NCBI RefSeq assembly: GCF_004522235.1
Contig: NZ_SDLT01000040.1
Coordinates: 1 to 64,000, forward strand
Reading direction: 5' to 3'
DNA length: 64,000 bases
Origin: Amycolatopsis nivea
GTDB lineage: Bacteria > Actinomycetota > Actinomycetes > Mycobacteriales > Pseudonocardiaceae
Below, one piece after another: positions 7,684-16,357 of this stretch; the first letter of the stretch is position 1, and every line of letters begins with the position of its first letter. Both the position numbers and the translations under genes were made by a program. A model generated the notes under the pieces. It worked only from the letters and a program-made list of their open reading frames with translations. It made no database searches and was not told the DNA's origin.

Positions 7684-9086
7684 CCCGTTCCCGCAGGCTG
7701 CCCGGCCGCGGCGGGATCGAGCGCGGGACCGGTCGGCATCAGCGCGAGAAGCCCGCCCGCGACCGGATGCCCGGACCCAGAACCGTAGCCCAGCGACGTG
7801 AGCGCCGTCCCGTTCGCCACCGGATATTTTCGCCCCGTGTCCGTGACGAGATAAATGGTTCCCGACCCGGGATCGGTCGCGACCGCGCCGCGCGAGGGCG
7901 GGACGTAGACGACATCGGCGACCCGGGCGTCGGTCCGGCTCTGCACCGGCAGCGCGCGGGCGCCGGGCGGGACCGGCAGATCCGCCGAGACCGTCACGCG
8001 GCCGTTCTGCGCGCACAGGGTCACCGCGCTGCCGGTGATCGGCGCTTTCCCGGGGATCCGGTCCGGGTACGCCGCCGGATCCTCGCCGCCGGAACGGGGT
8101 TCGCTCACCTTCTTCACCGAAGCGACGTCCGCGGCGCGCACCCGCGCCGGTTCCGGACGGCCCGGATACGCCGGTTCGTTCGCCGGAGTCGTGACGAGCA
8201 GCGCGGCCTCGGTCTGGCCGACGGGTTCGAGGCCGTCCGGGCGGACGAGGTAGTAGGTCGAGGCGGTGGCGGGCCCGGCCATCGGGTCGACGACCGACAG
8301 CACCTGGCCGACGCGCGTCTCCTGCGTCCCGACGCGCGGGCCGGGGTTTCCCGCGCCGTCGACGGGGATCTCGCCGAGGTCGCGTCCGGCCGGCACGGTG
8401 TCGATCCAGCGCGCGGACACGGTGATCGTCGGGTAGCTGTCGAATTGCAGGGCCGCCGCGGCTTCGTCGCTCAGCCGGTACCGGTGGCCGCCCGCGAGCA
8501 GGAACCGGCCGCCCTGCGGAACGCGCACGATCACGCCCGAATCGCGCGGCAGCTCGACCCCGGACGCGGCGGGTTCCAGCAGCACGGCGACGAGCGGTTC
8601 GGCCGACGCGGGCGCGTCCTGGGTGGTGCGGCTGCAACTGGCCCACGGGGTGGTGATCAGCGTGCTGGGCAAGGAATCCGGCGCGCCGACGATGCCGATC
8701 TGGGTGCCGCGCGGGGCCGTGCCGAGCTTCTCGGCGGGCACCGTGACGGTCTCGTGTCCGTTGCCGCCGGCGAGCAGCCGCGCGGACGCGTAGTTGAGCA
8801 CCGGGTGCACCGCGCCGTCCGCGCCGAGCACGAACCGCGCCCCGCTGTCCTCCTCGACGATCACCTTGCCGCCGGCCAGCCAGTCCTTCCCGCCGGACGG
8901 GCTGACCAGGCCGATCACCCCGAACACCGCGGTCACGAGCAGCGCCGCGCCGACGCCGAGCAGCGTGCCGAGCACGAGACGGCGGCTGGGCGACACCGGA
9001 TGGTTGGCGTCCGCGGCGACGAGCGCGGACACGAGACGGCGGCGCAGGAACTGGTACGCCTGGATCTGGTCCCGCTGCGTCCACAC
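7680..9086 (-). CDS. eccB: Type VII secretion protein EccB
   Basis: 468-residue membrane component of the ESX core complex. The N terminus is the typical EccB cytoplasmic tail (WTQRDQIQAYQFLRRRLVSALV), followed by one membrane segment at about residues 38-63 and a large extracytoplasmic repeat domain with the GVVG-like ASPs and Cys pair (ASCSRTT, VTLCAQNG). The GTG start at 9086 has AGGGGG about 13 nt upstream. First gene of the operon that runs into two response regulators and the TIR gene, and divergent from eccE. Confidence 0.93.
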   Translation of the reverse strand: MWTQRDQIQAYQFLRRRLVSALVAADANHPVSPSRRLVLGTLLGVGAALLVTAVFGVIGLVSPSGGKDWLAGGKVIVEEDSGARFVLGADGAVHPVLNYASARLLAGGNGHETVTVPAEKLGTAPRGTQIGIVGAPDSLPSTLITTPWASCSRTTQDAPASAEPLVAVLLEPAASGVELPRDSGVIVRVPQGGRFLLAGGHRYRLSDEAAAALQFDSYPTITVSARWIDTVPAGRDLGEIPVDGAGNPGPRVGTQETRVGQVLSVVDPMAGPATASTYYLVRPDGLEPVGQTEAALLVTTPANEPAYPGRPEPARVRAADVASVKKVSEPRSGGEDPAAYPDRIPGKAPITGSAVTLCAQNGRVTVSADLPVPPGARALPVQSRTDARVADVVYVPPSRGAVATDPGSGTIYLVTDTGRKYPVANGTALTSLGYGSGSGHPVAGGLLALMPTGPALDPAAAGQPAGTG

Positions 9087-9155
9087 GCTGTCCCGGCCCC
9101 CTGGAGATCACATCCGCTTCCCGCGCAGGCTAGACAGCTCTCCGGACGCGCACGA

Positions 9156-9170
9156 GGGTAATTTTTACGC
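9156..9170 (+). promoter_or_regulatory. Candidate type VII regulon box (eccB/eccE)
   Basis: GGGTAATTTTTACGC lies in the 152-bp divergent region between eccB and eccE. Closely related 15-mers occur upstream of eccC (minus strand, 27838-27852) and the esx operon (44962-44976). Here it also contains a GTAA-N3-TTAC dyad. It sits just upstream of the eccE -10-like TAGCGT. Binding protein unknown; the neighbouring response regulators are candidates. Confidence 0.4.
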
Positions 9171-9192
9171 CCACGCGCCCGCGCGGGGACGC

Positions 9193-9198
9193 TAGCGT
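9193..9198 (+). promoter_or_regulatory. Candidate -10 element for eccE
   Basis: TAGCGT, a common -10 form for the principal sigma factor in actinomycetes, 41 bp before the eccE start. There is no good -35 at 17-bp spacing, which would fit activator-dependent initiation from the box at 9156-9170. Confidence 0.35.
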
Positions 9199-9238
9199 TC
9201 GCGGGGCCGGGTCCCCGCCCGGGGAAGAGGGGAATGCG

Positions 9239-10321
9239 TTGTCCGTGTCCGCGCCGCCTGCCCCGGCTCCTGCCCGCGTCCCCGGGACCGCCGGGGTTTC
9301 GGGCACCGCGCCGTGGCCGTGGCTGCTGCCGATCCGCCCGTTGCAGGCGGCCGGGTGGGAGATCGCCGCGCTGGCGCTGCTGCTCGCGTTCACCGTGCAC
9401 GGCCTGGCCCAGCCGATGCGGATCACCATCGCCGTGCTGGCCGGGCTGCTGGTGGTCACGACGTCGATACGGGTCGCCGGACGGCATTTCGCCGGCTGGG
9501 CGTGGACGTGGCTCGCGCATCGGCTGCGTCGCCACGACAGCCGCCGCGACAGCCCGGACGCCTTGCTGCGCATCGCCGGTCCGGTGAAGGTGCGTCAGCA
9601 CGTCGACCGCGCGGGCAACCGCTTCGGCGTCGCCGAGGTCGACGGTGACTGGAGCGCGATCGTGCGCCTCACGCCCGGTGCCGGGGAACCGTCGACGGAC
9701 GAACTGCTGGCCATCCTCCGCACGACGTTCCGGAACCCGGACATCCCGCTGGCCGCCGTGCAGTTGCTGACGTGGGCGGTGCCCAGGGATTCGCGGGTGT
9801 ACCGGGTGCGCTGGCTCGCGGTGCGCTACCGGCCGGAAGACGCGCCGATCGCCGCCCTCGCCCGCGGCGGCGGCGAACTGGGGGCGCTGCGGAGCACGGC
9901 GAGCGCGGCGCTGAGCTTGATGGTGGCGCTGGCGGAGGCGGGCTTTCCCTCGACGGTGCTGGAGGCTGGCGAGCTGACCAACGAGCTCCGGGTGGCGCTG
10001 GGGGTTTCCGCTGGCAACCCGGAGTCCGACGGGGATTTCTGGCGCGCGTGGCAATGGGGCGGGCTCACGCAGACGTGCTACTCGCCGCGGTCTTCGCGGG
10101 GGCTTGCCCGGACGCTCGGATTGGCGGTGCCGGGGGCGGCGTTTACCGCTACGTCGGCGACCGTGCGGCGGACGCCGGGCGGGCGGGAGAAGCTGGAGCT
10201 GGCTGTCCGGGTGGGAGCGAGGGCGGCGGAAGTGTCTGTGCCGCAGGGGGTTTCGGTGGTGCCGCTGCACGGTGGACACGCCGCCGCAGTACGACGGACC
10301 TTGCCGCTCGCCCTCACCTGA
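9239..10321 (+). CDS. eccE: Type VII secretion protein EccE
   Basis: 360 residues. Two adjacent membrane segments near the N terminus (about 38-58 and 62-80) follow a Pro/Ala-rich cytoplasmic tail; the rest is the soluble EccE domain, with PVKVRQHVDRAGNRFGV and a WQWGGLTQTCY motif typical of the family. Start is TTG at 9239 after AAGAGGGGAA; the in-frame GTG at 9245 is possible. EccE is the peripheral component of the ESX membrane complex. It ends 6 bp from the convergent sugar-isomerase gene. Confidence 0.85.
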   Translation: MSVSAPPAPAPARVPGTAGVSGTAPWPWLLPIRPLQAAGWEIAALALLLAFTVHGLAQPMRITIAVLAGLLVVTTSIRVAGRHFAGWAWTWLAHRLRRHDSRRDSPDALLRIAGPVKVRQHVDRAGNRFGVAEVDGDWSAIVRLTPGAGEPSTDELLAILRTTFRNPDIPLAAVQLLTWAVPRDSRVYRVRWLAVRYRPEDAPIAALARGGGELGALRSTASAALSLMVALAEAGFPSTVLEAGELTNELRVALGVSAGNPESDGDFWRAWQWGGLTQTCYSPRSSRGLARTLGLAVPGAAFTATSATVRRTPGGREKLELAVRVGARAAEVSVPQGVSVVPLHGGHAAAVRRTLPLALT

Positions 10322-10327
10322 CAGGCC

Positions 10328-11257
10328 TCACGCGGCGGGGAAGTTGCTCTCCACCCACTTCCAGCTCGCCCGCGCGCTGGCCAGCGGTTCCATCGACGGC
10401 CGGTCGACCTCCACGATGATCCAGCCGTCGAACGCGGCGGGCAGTTCGCCCAGGCAGTCGAGCAGCGGCACGCCGCCGAGGCCCGGTTCGAGGAACAGGT
10501 TGTCGGTCGAGCGGGTGTAGGGCCCCGGGGAAGCCTGCAGAGCGCGGACCCGGTCGACGTCGAGGTCCTTGATGTGCAGCGCGGCGATCCGGTCGCGGTG
10601 TTCGCGCAGCATCCCGCGGACGTCCGCGCCCGCCCAGAACAGGTGTCCGAGGTCGAAGCCCGCGCCGAGGACGGAATCCGGGATCCCGGCGAGGACGTGC
10701 TCGATCTCCTCCCGCGTCTCGACCCACGAGCCGACGTGGTTGTGGAACGCGGGCCGGATCCCTTCCGCGGTCAGGATTTCCGCGGCCCGGCCGAGGAAGT
10801 CGGTGTAGTGCTCCAGCCGGGCCCGGTCGAAGGCATGTCCGACACCCGCCGCCTCGTCGAAGCGTGGCATTCCGCCGCCGGTGACCATCTCGGCGGACAG
10901 GAAGATCGTGTCGAGGCCGAGGGCGTGCGTTTCGTCGGCGCGGCGGCGCACGCCGTCGAACCAGCGGAATTCCGCCGCGGAACCCGGTTCGAGCGTCACG
11001 CCGTGCGATTCCGGCAGCGGGACCTGCAGGTAACCCGGGGCCGCGCGCAGGCCGTTCTCGGCGAGCAGTTCGCGGTAGGCCCGGATGGTCTGGGTGGGCA
11101 GGACTTCCATCATCACCGCGGAAAACCCGGATTCGGCGGCCTCGCGGAGCACTCGCGGCTGCTTGTCCAGGAAGGCCGGGTCCTCGTACTCCCAGCCCTT
11201 GGCCAGGTCCGTCCACTGCAGGGTGTTGATGGCGAACTGGGAACGGTCGAGCGTCAT
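10328..11257 (-). CDS. Xylose-isomerase-like TIM-barrel protein (sugar epimerase/isomerase family)
   Basis: 309 residues, sugar phosphate isomerase/epimerase superfamily (AP endonuclease 2 fold). Candidate metal ligands are a Glu in FLSAEMV, His pair in AFHNHVGSW, Asp/His in GFDLGHLFW, His in ALHIKDLD and the terminal Glu in IIVEVDRP. ATG at 11257 overlaps the upstream oxidase stop by 4 nt. Last gene of a four-gene operon with a GMC-type oxidase and a Gfo/Idh/MocA enzyme. Such barrels act on keto-sugars (isomerisation, epimerisation) and, in C-glycoside pathways, in bond cleavage after 3-oxidation. Substrate unknown. Confidence 0.85.
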   Translation of the reverse strand: MTLDRSQFAINTLQWTDLAKGWEYEDPAFLDKQPRVLREAAESGFSAVMMEVLPTQTIRAYRELLAENGLRAAPGYLQVPLPESHGVTLEPGSAAEFRWFDGVRRRADETHALGLDTIFLSAEMVTGGGMPRFDEAAGVGHAFDRARLEHYTDFLGRAAEILTAEGIRPAFHNHVGSWVETREEIEHVLAGIPDSVLGAGFDLGHLFWAGADVRGMLREHRDRIAALHIKDLDVDRVRALQASPGPYTRSTDNLFLEPGLGGVPLLDCLGELPAAFDGWIIVEVDRPSMEPLASARASWKWVESNFPAA

Positions 11258-12780
11258 GGCTGCTCCTGCTTCGTCGAAGTCGAAGATGTCCGGCCGAGCA
11301 CGGCGCGGGCGGCGCGCACGGCGGTCGTCATGCCGGTGAGGGTCGAGTTGCAGACCAGCGCGGTGGGCACGACGCCGTTGCCTGCCACGTAAAGGTTGTC
11401 GAAGCCCCACACCCGGCAGTCCGGATCGCAGACGCTCGTGCCGTCGTCGGCGGGCCCCATCCGGACGGTCCCGGTGAAGTGCAGCGAACATCCCGGGTCC
11501 AGCAGTGCCGATTCCGTCGCCGGGTCGAACGAGCCGAGTGCGTCACCGAGCGCCTGCTGGGTGCGCCGGGCCTGCTCGATGAGTTCGCGGTCGCGCTCGG
11601 ACCATCCGAAGTGGACAGTGAGGCGCGGCATGCCCATCGCGTCGGTCTCCTCGTCGGAGAATTCCAGCCGGTTGTCCGCCTGGATTTCCGTCGGGATGTA
11701 GAAGCTCGCGCCGACCTGGTACGCCAGGCGGGTGCCGTCCTCGGCGGTGAACGTCTGCGTGCCGATCTGGGCTTGGAACGGTTGCGCGGCACCGCTGTGC
11801 GGCAGCCAGTAGTGCTCGACCATGATCTCGCCGTCGGCTGGCGTCGGCAGCGCGGACAGGTCGAATCCGAGCCGCTGGGGGTCGGCGAGCACACGTCCGG
11901 TGAGGAAGGCGTGTTCGTTGAGGTAGCGGCCCAGCGCGGGCGGCCGGATTCCGGAGGCGAACAGCAGTTGAGGGCTGCGCATCGTGTCGGCGCAGACGAC
12001 GGTGGCGGCGGCCCGGATTTCCCGGGTGGCGCCGGATCGCACGTCCTGCAGCACGGCGCCGCGCACCTCGCCGCCTTCGTGGATCAGCCGGATCGCGCGG
12101 GTGCCGGTCAGCAGGGTGAAGTTCGGATCCGTTGCGGCGTCGGCGATCGGCGGGAAGATCACGTTGGGCCCGGTGCGGCGGAGCACTCCCTCGGCGTCCC
12201 GCTGGGCCGCCATCGGCATCGGCTGGATGCCGCGGCCGGGAGCGTCGACATCCGCGAACAGCTTCTCGATGGTCGCGGTCACCACCCGGCCCGCTTCGGT
12301 GTCCGGGAAGGGATTCCGGTTGACCCGCAGCAGTTCTCCCGCCCGGTCCAGGTCGTTCCGCCATTCCGTGGAGTCCACAAAGGACGGTATCTCGTCGCCC
12401 CACGGCGTGGGGGTCGCGGCGGTCCAGTGGACGCCCATTCCGCCCGCGTTCCAGGCGATCGAGGCGGCGGGCATCTCGGCGGCGTTCTCGCCGAGCGACG
12501 TGAGGTGGTACATGCCGGGCTCGACGTCGACGAGGGTGGCGCCGACGTCCGCGGTGGGCGCGACGCCGGTGTAGAAGCCCTGGATGCCGGAGGCGACGCG
12601 CTGGTTGTAGCGCTCCCAGATCTCCGGGTCGGCGACGTCGTGCAGGTGCTGGCCCGGGGTGGGGCCGATCACCGGGCCGCCGTCGGCGATCACGATGCGG
12701 ACGTCCGGGTCGGCGTCGCGCAGTTCGCGGGCGACGGCGGCGCCCATGAGCCCGCCGCCGACGATGAGCACGTCGTTCAC
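11254..12780 (-). CDS. GMC-type FAD-dependent sugar/glycoside oxidoreductase
   Basis: 508 residues. The N-terminal dinucleotide fold is VLIVGGGLMGAAVARELR; the C-terminal GMC catalytic motif is LHFTGTVRMGP (His proposed as base) followed by GNGVVPTALVCNSTLTGMT with the second active-site position Asn. This arrangement is seen in pyranose oxidases and in bacterial FAD-dependent glycoside 3-oxidases. In the middle is a WNAGGMGVHWTAATP segment like the GGxxxHW loop of pyranose oxidases. I infer oxidation of a sugar or glucoside hydroxyl to a ketone. GTG 12780 overlaps the upstream gene by 4 nt (GTGA), supporting that start. Confidence 0.87.
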   Translation of the reverse strand: MNDVLIVGGGLMGAAVARELRDADPDVRIVIADGGPVIGPTPGQHLHDVADPEIWERYNQRVASGIQGFYTGVAPTADVGATLVDVEPGMYHLTSLGENAAEMPAASIAWNAGGMGVHWTAATPTPWGDEIPSFVDSTEWRNDLDRAGELLRVNRNPFPDTEAGRVVTATIEKLFADVDAPGRGIQPMPMAAQRDAEGVLRRTGPNVIFPPIADAATDPNFTLLTGTRAIRLIHEGGEVRGAVLQDVRSGATREIRAAATVVCADTMRSPQLLFASGIRPPALGRYLNEHAFLTGRVLADPQRLGFDLSALPTPADGEIMVEHYWLPHSGAAQPFQAQIGTQTFTAEDGTRLAYQVGASFYIPTEIQADNRLEFSDEETDAMGMPRLTVHFGWSERDRELIEQARRTQQALGDALGSFDPATESALLDPGCSLHFTGTVRMGPADDGTSVCDPDCRVWGFDNLYVAGNGVVPTALVCNSTLTGMTTAVRAARAVLGRTSSTSTKQEQP

Positions 12781-13709
12781 GCTTCCTCCGGGGTTTCGAT
12801 CACGTGCGGCCGCAGCGTCCGGTGCGCGATCTCGAGACCACGCGTGACCTTCCCGGGAGTGCCGCCCCAGACCGGGTCCTCGTGCTCGACCGAGAGCGTG
12901 CCGTCGAACCCGTGCTCGTGCAGCCGGTCGACGACCTTCGCCCAGTCGACCTGGCCGAGCCCTGGGATCCGATAGCGCCACCAGCCGGTTTCCCACGGGT
13001 CGGCCTTGGCGGTCTTGCCGAAGAAGCCGTAGCGCTGCCGGGCACGCGGGTCCAGCTCGACGTCCTTGGCCTGGGCGTGCAGGATGCGGTCGGCGTACGG
13101 GGCGATGGTCTCCACCGGGTCGATGCCGATCCAGGTGAGGTGCGAAGGGTCCCAGTTCAGGTACAGGCCGAGGCTGAACATCCACTCCCACAGCTCGGGC
13201 GAGTAGGCGAGGTTGCCCGGATAGCCGTCCGGATGCCAGCCCTCCATCACGCAGTTCTCGATGATCAGCCGGACCCCGCGCTCCCCCGCGTACTCGACCA
13301 GCGCCGGGAAGACGGTCTCGGCCTCGGCCTGGTTCTCCCGGACCGACTTGCCGGGGTCCCGGCCGACGAACGTGCCGACCAGCCCGACGCCGAGCTCCTG
13401 CGCGGCGTCGATCGAAGCCCGCAGATGGGTGTGGATCTCCGCGCGCCGCACCGGATCCGGGTGCAGGTTGTTCTCGTAGTAGGCGAGCGCGGAAATGCCG
13501 AGACCGTGGCGCGCCATCAGTTCCCGGGTCCGGTCGGCCTGCTCCGGCCCGAACTCGGCGACCGGCAGGTGGGACGCTTCGAAATCACGGCCGCCGGTCG
13601 AGGGCCAGCAGGCCACTTCGAGCGCTTCGTAGCCCGCGCCCGCGGCCCACTTCGCGATCCGTTCGAGGTCCCATCCGGGCAGGCACGCGGTCAGCATTCC
13701 GAGTTTCAT
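12777..13709 (-). CDS. Xylose-isomerase-like TIM-barrel protein (second copy)
   Basis: 310 residues of the sugar phosphate isomerase/epimerase family, only distantly like the other copy in this operon. The four metal ligands of the fold are clear: Glu in LIIENCVMEGW (about 160), Asp in LNWDPSHLTW (about 195), His in RILHAQAKD (about 220) and Glu in LSVEHEDP (about 280). Start ATG 13709 overlaps the upstream dehydrogenase by 4 nt. Its intact metal site suggests the catalytic isomerase/epimerase of the pathway. Confidence 0.88.
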   Translation of the reverse strand: MKLGMLTACLPGWDLERIAKWAAGAGYEALEVACWPSTGGRDFEASHLPVAEFGPEQADRTRELMARHGLGISALAYYENNLHPDPVRRAEIHTHLRASIDAAQELGVGLVGTFVGRDPGKSVRENQAEAETVFPALVEYAGERGVRLIIENCVMEGWHPDGYPGNLAYSPELWEWMFSLGLYLNWDPSHLTWIGIDPVETIAPYADRILHAQAKDVELDPRARQRYGFFGKTAKADPWETGWWRYRIPGLGQVDWAKVVDRLHEHGFDGTLSVEHEDPVWGGTPGKVTRGLEIAHRTLRPHVIETPEEA

Positions 13710-14854
13710 CGTTCCACCTTCGTCCACGATCCGTCGCGGGCCGAGCGCAGCACCGCGTCGACCAGCCGAGCCGAACGCAGCCCGTCCGCGAAACCGGGCA
13801 GGCCGTCGGGCACGGCGCCGTCCACCGCCGCGTAAGTGTCGGCGACGAACGCTTCGAAACACTGGGCGTACCCCTGCGCGTGCCCGGCGGGCAGCTGCGA
13901 CAGCCTGCGCTGCTCCGGCGAGCCGGTTCCGCTGTCCCGCACGACGATCCGGGACTCGTCCGCGCCGCCGAGCCAGATCGACTCGGGCCGTTCCTGGTCG
14001 AAGACCGCGCTGCCGCGGGAGCCGTCGAGTTCGAACCACAGCCGGTTCTTCCGGCCGGCAGCGACCTGCGAGATCGTCGCCGAGGCCAGCACCCCGGTTC
14101 CGGTGCGCAGCAGCAGCGTCGCCGAATCCTCGGTCCGCACCGGGACCCGTTCCCCCGAACCGGATCCGCCGAAGCTGGGGCCGCCGGAGCCCGGACGGTC
14201 GGGCACGGCGACCGAGGTCGCGGCGGTCAGTTCGGCGAACGGGTCGCCGGTGATCCACTCGACCAGATCGCACCAGTGCGAGCCGATGTCGGCGAACGCG
14301 CGCGACGGCCCGCCGAAGTCCGGGAAGACGCGCCAGCCCGAAACGTCCGGGGAGAGCATCCAGTCCTGCAGGTAGCTCCCGTGCACCAGCAGCAGCCGGT
14401 CGCCCAGTTCTCCGCTGCGCACGCGGGCCCGCAGTTCGCGGACGATCGGGTGGTAGCGGTAAACGAACGGCACGGTCGCCACGAGCCCGCTCTGCTCGGC
14501 GAGGGCGGCCATCCGTCCGGCCTGCTCGACCGAGACGCCCAGCGGCTTCTCGCAGATCACGTGCTTGCCCGCCCGCAGCGCGGCCTCGGCGTATTCGGCG
14601 TGCGTAGCGTTGGGCGTGCAGACGTGCACGACCTCGACGCGCTCGTCTTCGAGCACCTCGGCGAGGTCCCGGTATCCGGTGCTGATCCGCCATTGGTCGG
14701 CGACCTCGCGGGACCGCTCCGGCGTCGAGGCCAGCACCCCGGTCACCTCCGCGCCCGCCAGCAGCGCGGCCCGGCGGTGCACGGCGGCGATCATCCCCGC
14801 ACCGAGCACGGCGACGCCTCGCCGGGGTTTCTTCCGGGGGTCCTGCTCCGCCAT
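13706..14854 (-). CDS. Gfo/Idh/MocA-family NAD(P)-dependent oxidoreductase
   Basis: 382 residues. The Rossmann motif is VAVLGAGMIAAVH near residue 15; the family EKPLG motif with catalytic Lys is at about 100, and DIGSHWCDLVEW (about 190) carries the active-site Asp and His. Typically these enzymes interconvert sugar hydroxyls and ketones. First gene of the operon, divergent from the ROK regulator, so probably under its control. In a 3-keto-glycoside route it could reduce the released keto-sugar, which is inference. Confidence 0.9.
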   Translation of the reverse strand: MAEQDPRKKPRRGVAVLGAGMIAAVHRRAALLAGAEVTGVLASTPERSREVADQWRISTGYRDLAEVLEDERVEVVHVCTPNATHAEYAEAALRAGKHVICEKPLGVSVEQAGRMAALAEQSGLVATVPFVYRYHPIVRELRARVRSGELGDRLLLVHGSYLQDWMLSPDVSGWRVFPDFGGPSRAFADIGSHWCDLVEWITGDPFAELTAATSVAVPDRPGSGGPSFGGSGSGERVPVRTEDSATLLLRTGTGVLASATISQVAAGRKNRLWFELDGSRGSAVFDQERPESIWLGGADESRIVVRDSGTGSPEQRRLSQLPAGHAQGYAQCFEAFVADTYAAVDGAVPDGLPGFADGLRSARLVDAVLRSARDGSWTKVER

Positions 14855-14929
14855 ACGTGTCCTTTCACCTGCGAAGACGTGGCCTGGGGTCTCACGCCCT
14901 GCTCCGTCGTGGCCCCACGCTAAGCCGCC

Positions 14930-14960
14930 GCTTTATGTCGGATCAAGTCAAAAATAAAGC
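14930..14960. promoter_or_regulatory. Candidate ROK repressor operator
   Basis: In the 152-bp divergent region between the sugar operon and the ROK gene, GCTTTAT and ATAAAGC form a perfect 7-bp inverted repeat separated by 17 nt. Overlapping it, AGTCAAAAA occurs twice as a direct repeat 22 bp apart (14946 and 14968). This short A+T-rich tract stands out against its surroundings and probably contains both promoters. Confidence 0.45.
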
Positions 14961-15006
14961 CACTTTCAGTCAAAAAGAACGGCATTAATGGTCTAACATC
15001 CGGGCT

Positions 15007-16254
15007 ATGACCGACTGGACCCCCGTCCGGCTCTCCTCCCCGCCCGCCCCGGAAAACGACGCCGCCGACCGGGCGCACAGCCAGCTGCTGCGGCTGATCG
15101 CGTCCGGTTCGGCGGAAACGCGAGCGGCGCTCGTGCGCTCGACCGGCATGTCTCGGTCCACGCTGAACGGGCACCTGGACGCGCTGCTGCGCTCCCGCGT
15201 CCTGGTCGAATCGGGCACCTCGGCGCACGCCGGCCGCGGCCGTCCGGCGCACCGGCTCCGGCTCGCCGCGCGGGCGGGCGTGGTGCTGGCGGCGGACCTC
15301 GGCGCGCACAGCACCCGGGTCGCCGTCGCCGACACGGCGCAGACGATCCTCGCCGAGCAGCAGTTCCCGCTCGCGCTGGAGCAGGGCCCCGAAGCCGCGC
15401 TGGACGCGTTGACCGACCGGCTGCGCGAACTGCTCCGCGAGGCCGAGGTCGAGCCCGGCGAGGTCACCGCGCTCGCCATGGGGCTGCCCGGCCCGGTCGA
15501 CGCGCGGACCGGTTCCCCGGTGCGTCCGCCGATCATGCCCGGCTGGGACCGGTATCCGGTCGGGCAGGTGATGGGCGAGCGGCTTTCCTGCGCCGTGCTC
15601 GTGGACAACGACGTGAACCTGATGGCGCTCGGCGAGGCACGGGCCCGGCCTGCCGAAGCGAATCCGTTGCTGTTCCTCAAGATCGGCACCGGGATCGGCG
15701 GCGGTCTCGTGCTCGCGGACGGGCGCATCCACCGCGGCTCCGACGGCGCGGCCGGCGACATCGGGCACGTGCGCGTCCCCGGCGACGACCAGACCGTCTG
15801 CCAATGCGGCAACGTCGGCTGCGTCGAGGCCGTGGCCTCCGCCGGAGCCGTGCTGCGCATCGTCCAGGCCGAACTGCCCGCGCTTCAGTCCATTGAGGAC
15901 CTCGCCCGCGCCCTCCGCGACGGGGAGCCGACCGTGGTGCGCTACGTCCGCACCGCGGCCGAAACGATCGGCGAGGTCGTCGCGATGCTGGTGCACTTCT
16001 ACAACCCGCGCACGATCGCGCTCGGCGGCCTGATCACCGCGGCGGGCGACGACGTGCTGGCCGGGATCCGCAGCGTCGTCTACCGCCGCGCGCTGCCGCT
16101 GGCCACCCGGAACCTGGTGCTGACGCACAGCGAACTCGGCAGGCACGCGGGCGTCGCGGGCGGGATCGTCTCGGCGGTCGAGCACACCCTTTCGCCGTCC
16201 GGGATCCGGGCGCTGAAGGAATCCGTACTTGACAGGGTGCCCGGCGCGAGGTGA
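15007..16254 (+). CDS. ROK-family transcriptional regulator
   Basis: 415 residues: an N-terminal winged helix (about 20-75, with ALVRSTGMSRSTLNGHLDAL) followed by a sugar-kinase-like ROK domain. The glucokinase-type ATP motif region is degenerate at AADLGAHSTRVAV, while the zinc-binding CQCGNVGCVE cluster (about 260) and the GHVRVP histidine are present. Such proteins repress sugar operons and release DNA on binding a sugar or derivative. Divergent from the oxidase operon and followed by the transporter, so it is the likely local regulator. Confidence 0.92.
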   Translation: MTDWTPVRLSSPPAPENDAADRAHSQLLRLIASGSAETRAALVRSTGMSRSTLNGHLDALLRSRVLVESGTSAHAGRGRPAHRLRLAARAGVVLAADLGAHSTRVAVADTAQTILAEQQFPLALEQGPEAALDALTDRLRELLREAEVEPGEVTALAMGLPGPVDARTGSPVRPPIMPGWDRYPVGQVMGERLSCAVLVDNDVNLMALGEARARPAEANPLLFLKIGTGIGGGLVLADGRIHRGSDGAAGDIGHVRVPGDDQTVCQCGNVGCVEAVASAGAVLRIVQAELPALQSIEDLARALRDGEPTVVRYVRTAAETIGEVVAMLVHFYNPRTIALGGLITAAGDDVLAGIRSVVYRRALPLATRNLVLTHSELGRHAGVAGGIVSAVEHTLSPSGIRALKESVLDRVPGAR

Positions 16255-16357
16255 ACATCCTTGCTGTCTCACGCCCGAGAACGTCGGAACCGCCACCGCG
16301 GGTGGCGTCTGCGTCGCCCCGGCGACCCGCGGAACCGATCCCCTCTCGGAGAAAGCC

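Noticed and set aside
10328..14854. Definite C-glycoside deglycosidase operon
   Set aside because: The small partner subunit expected for that enzyme is absent, so only a general glycoside-oxidation role can be supported.
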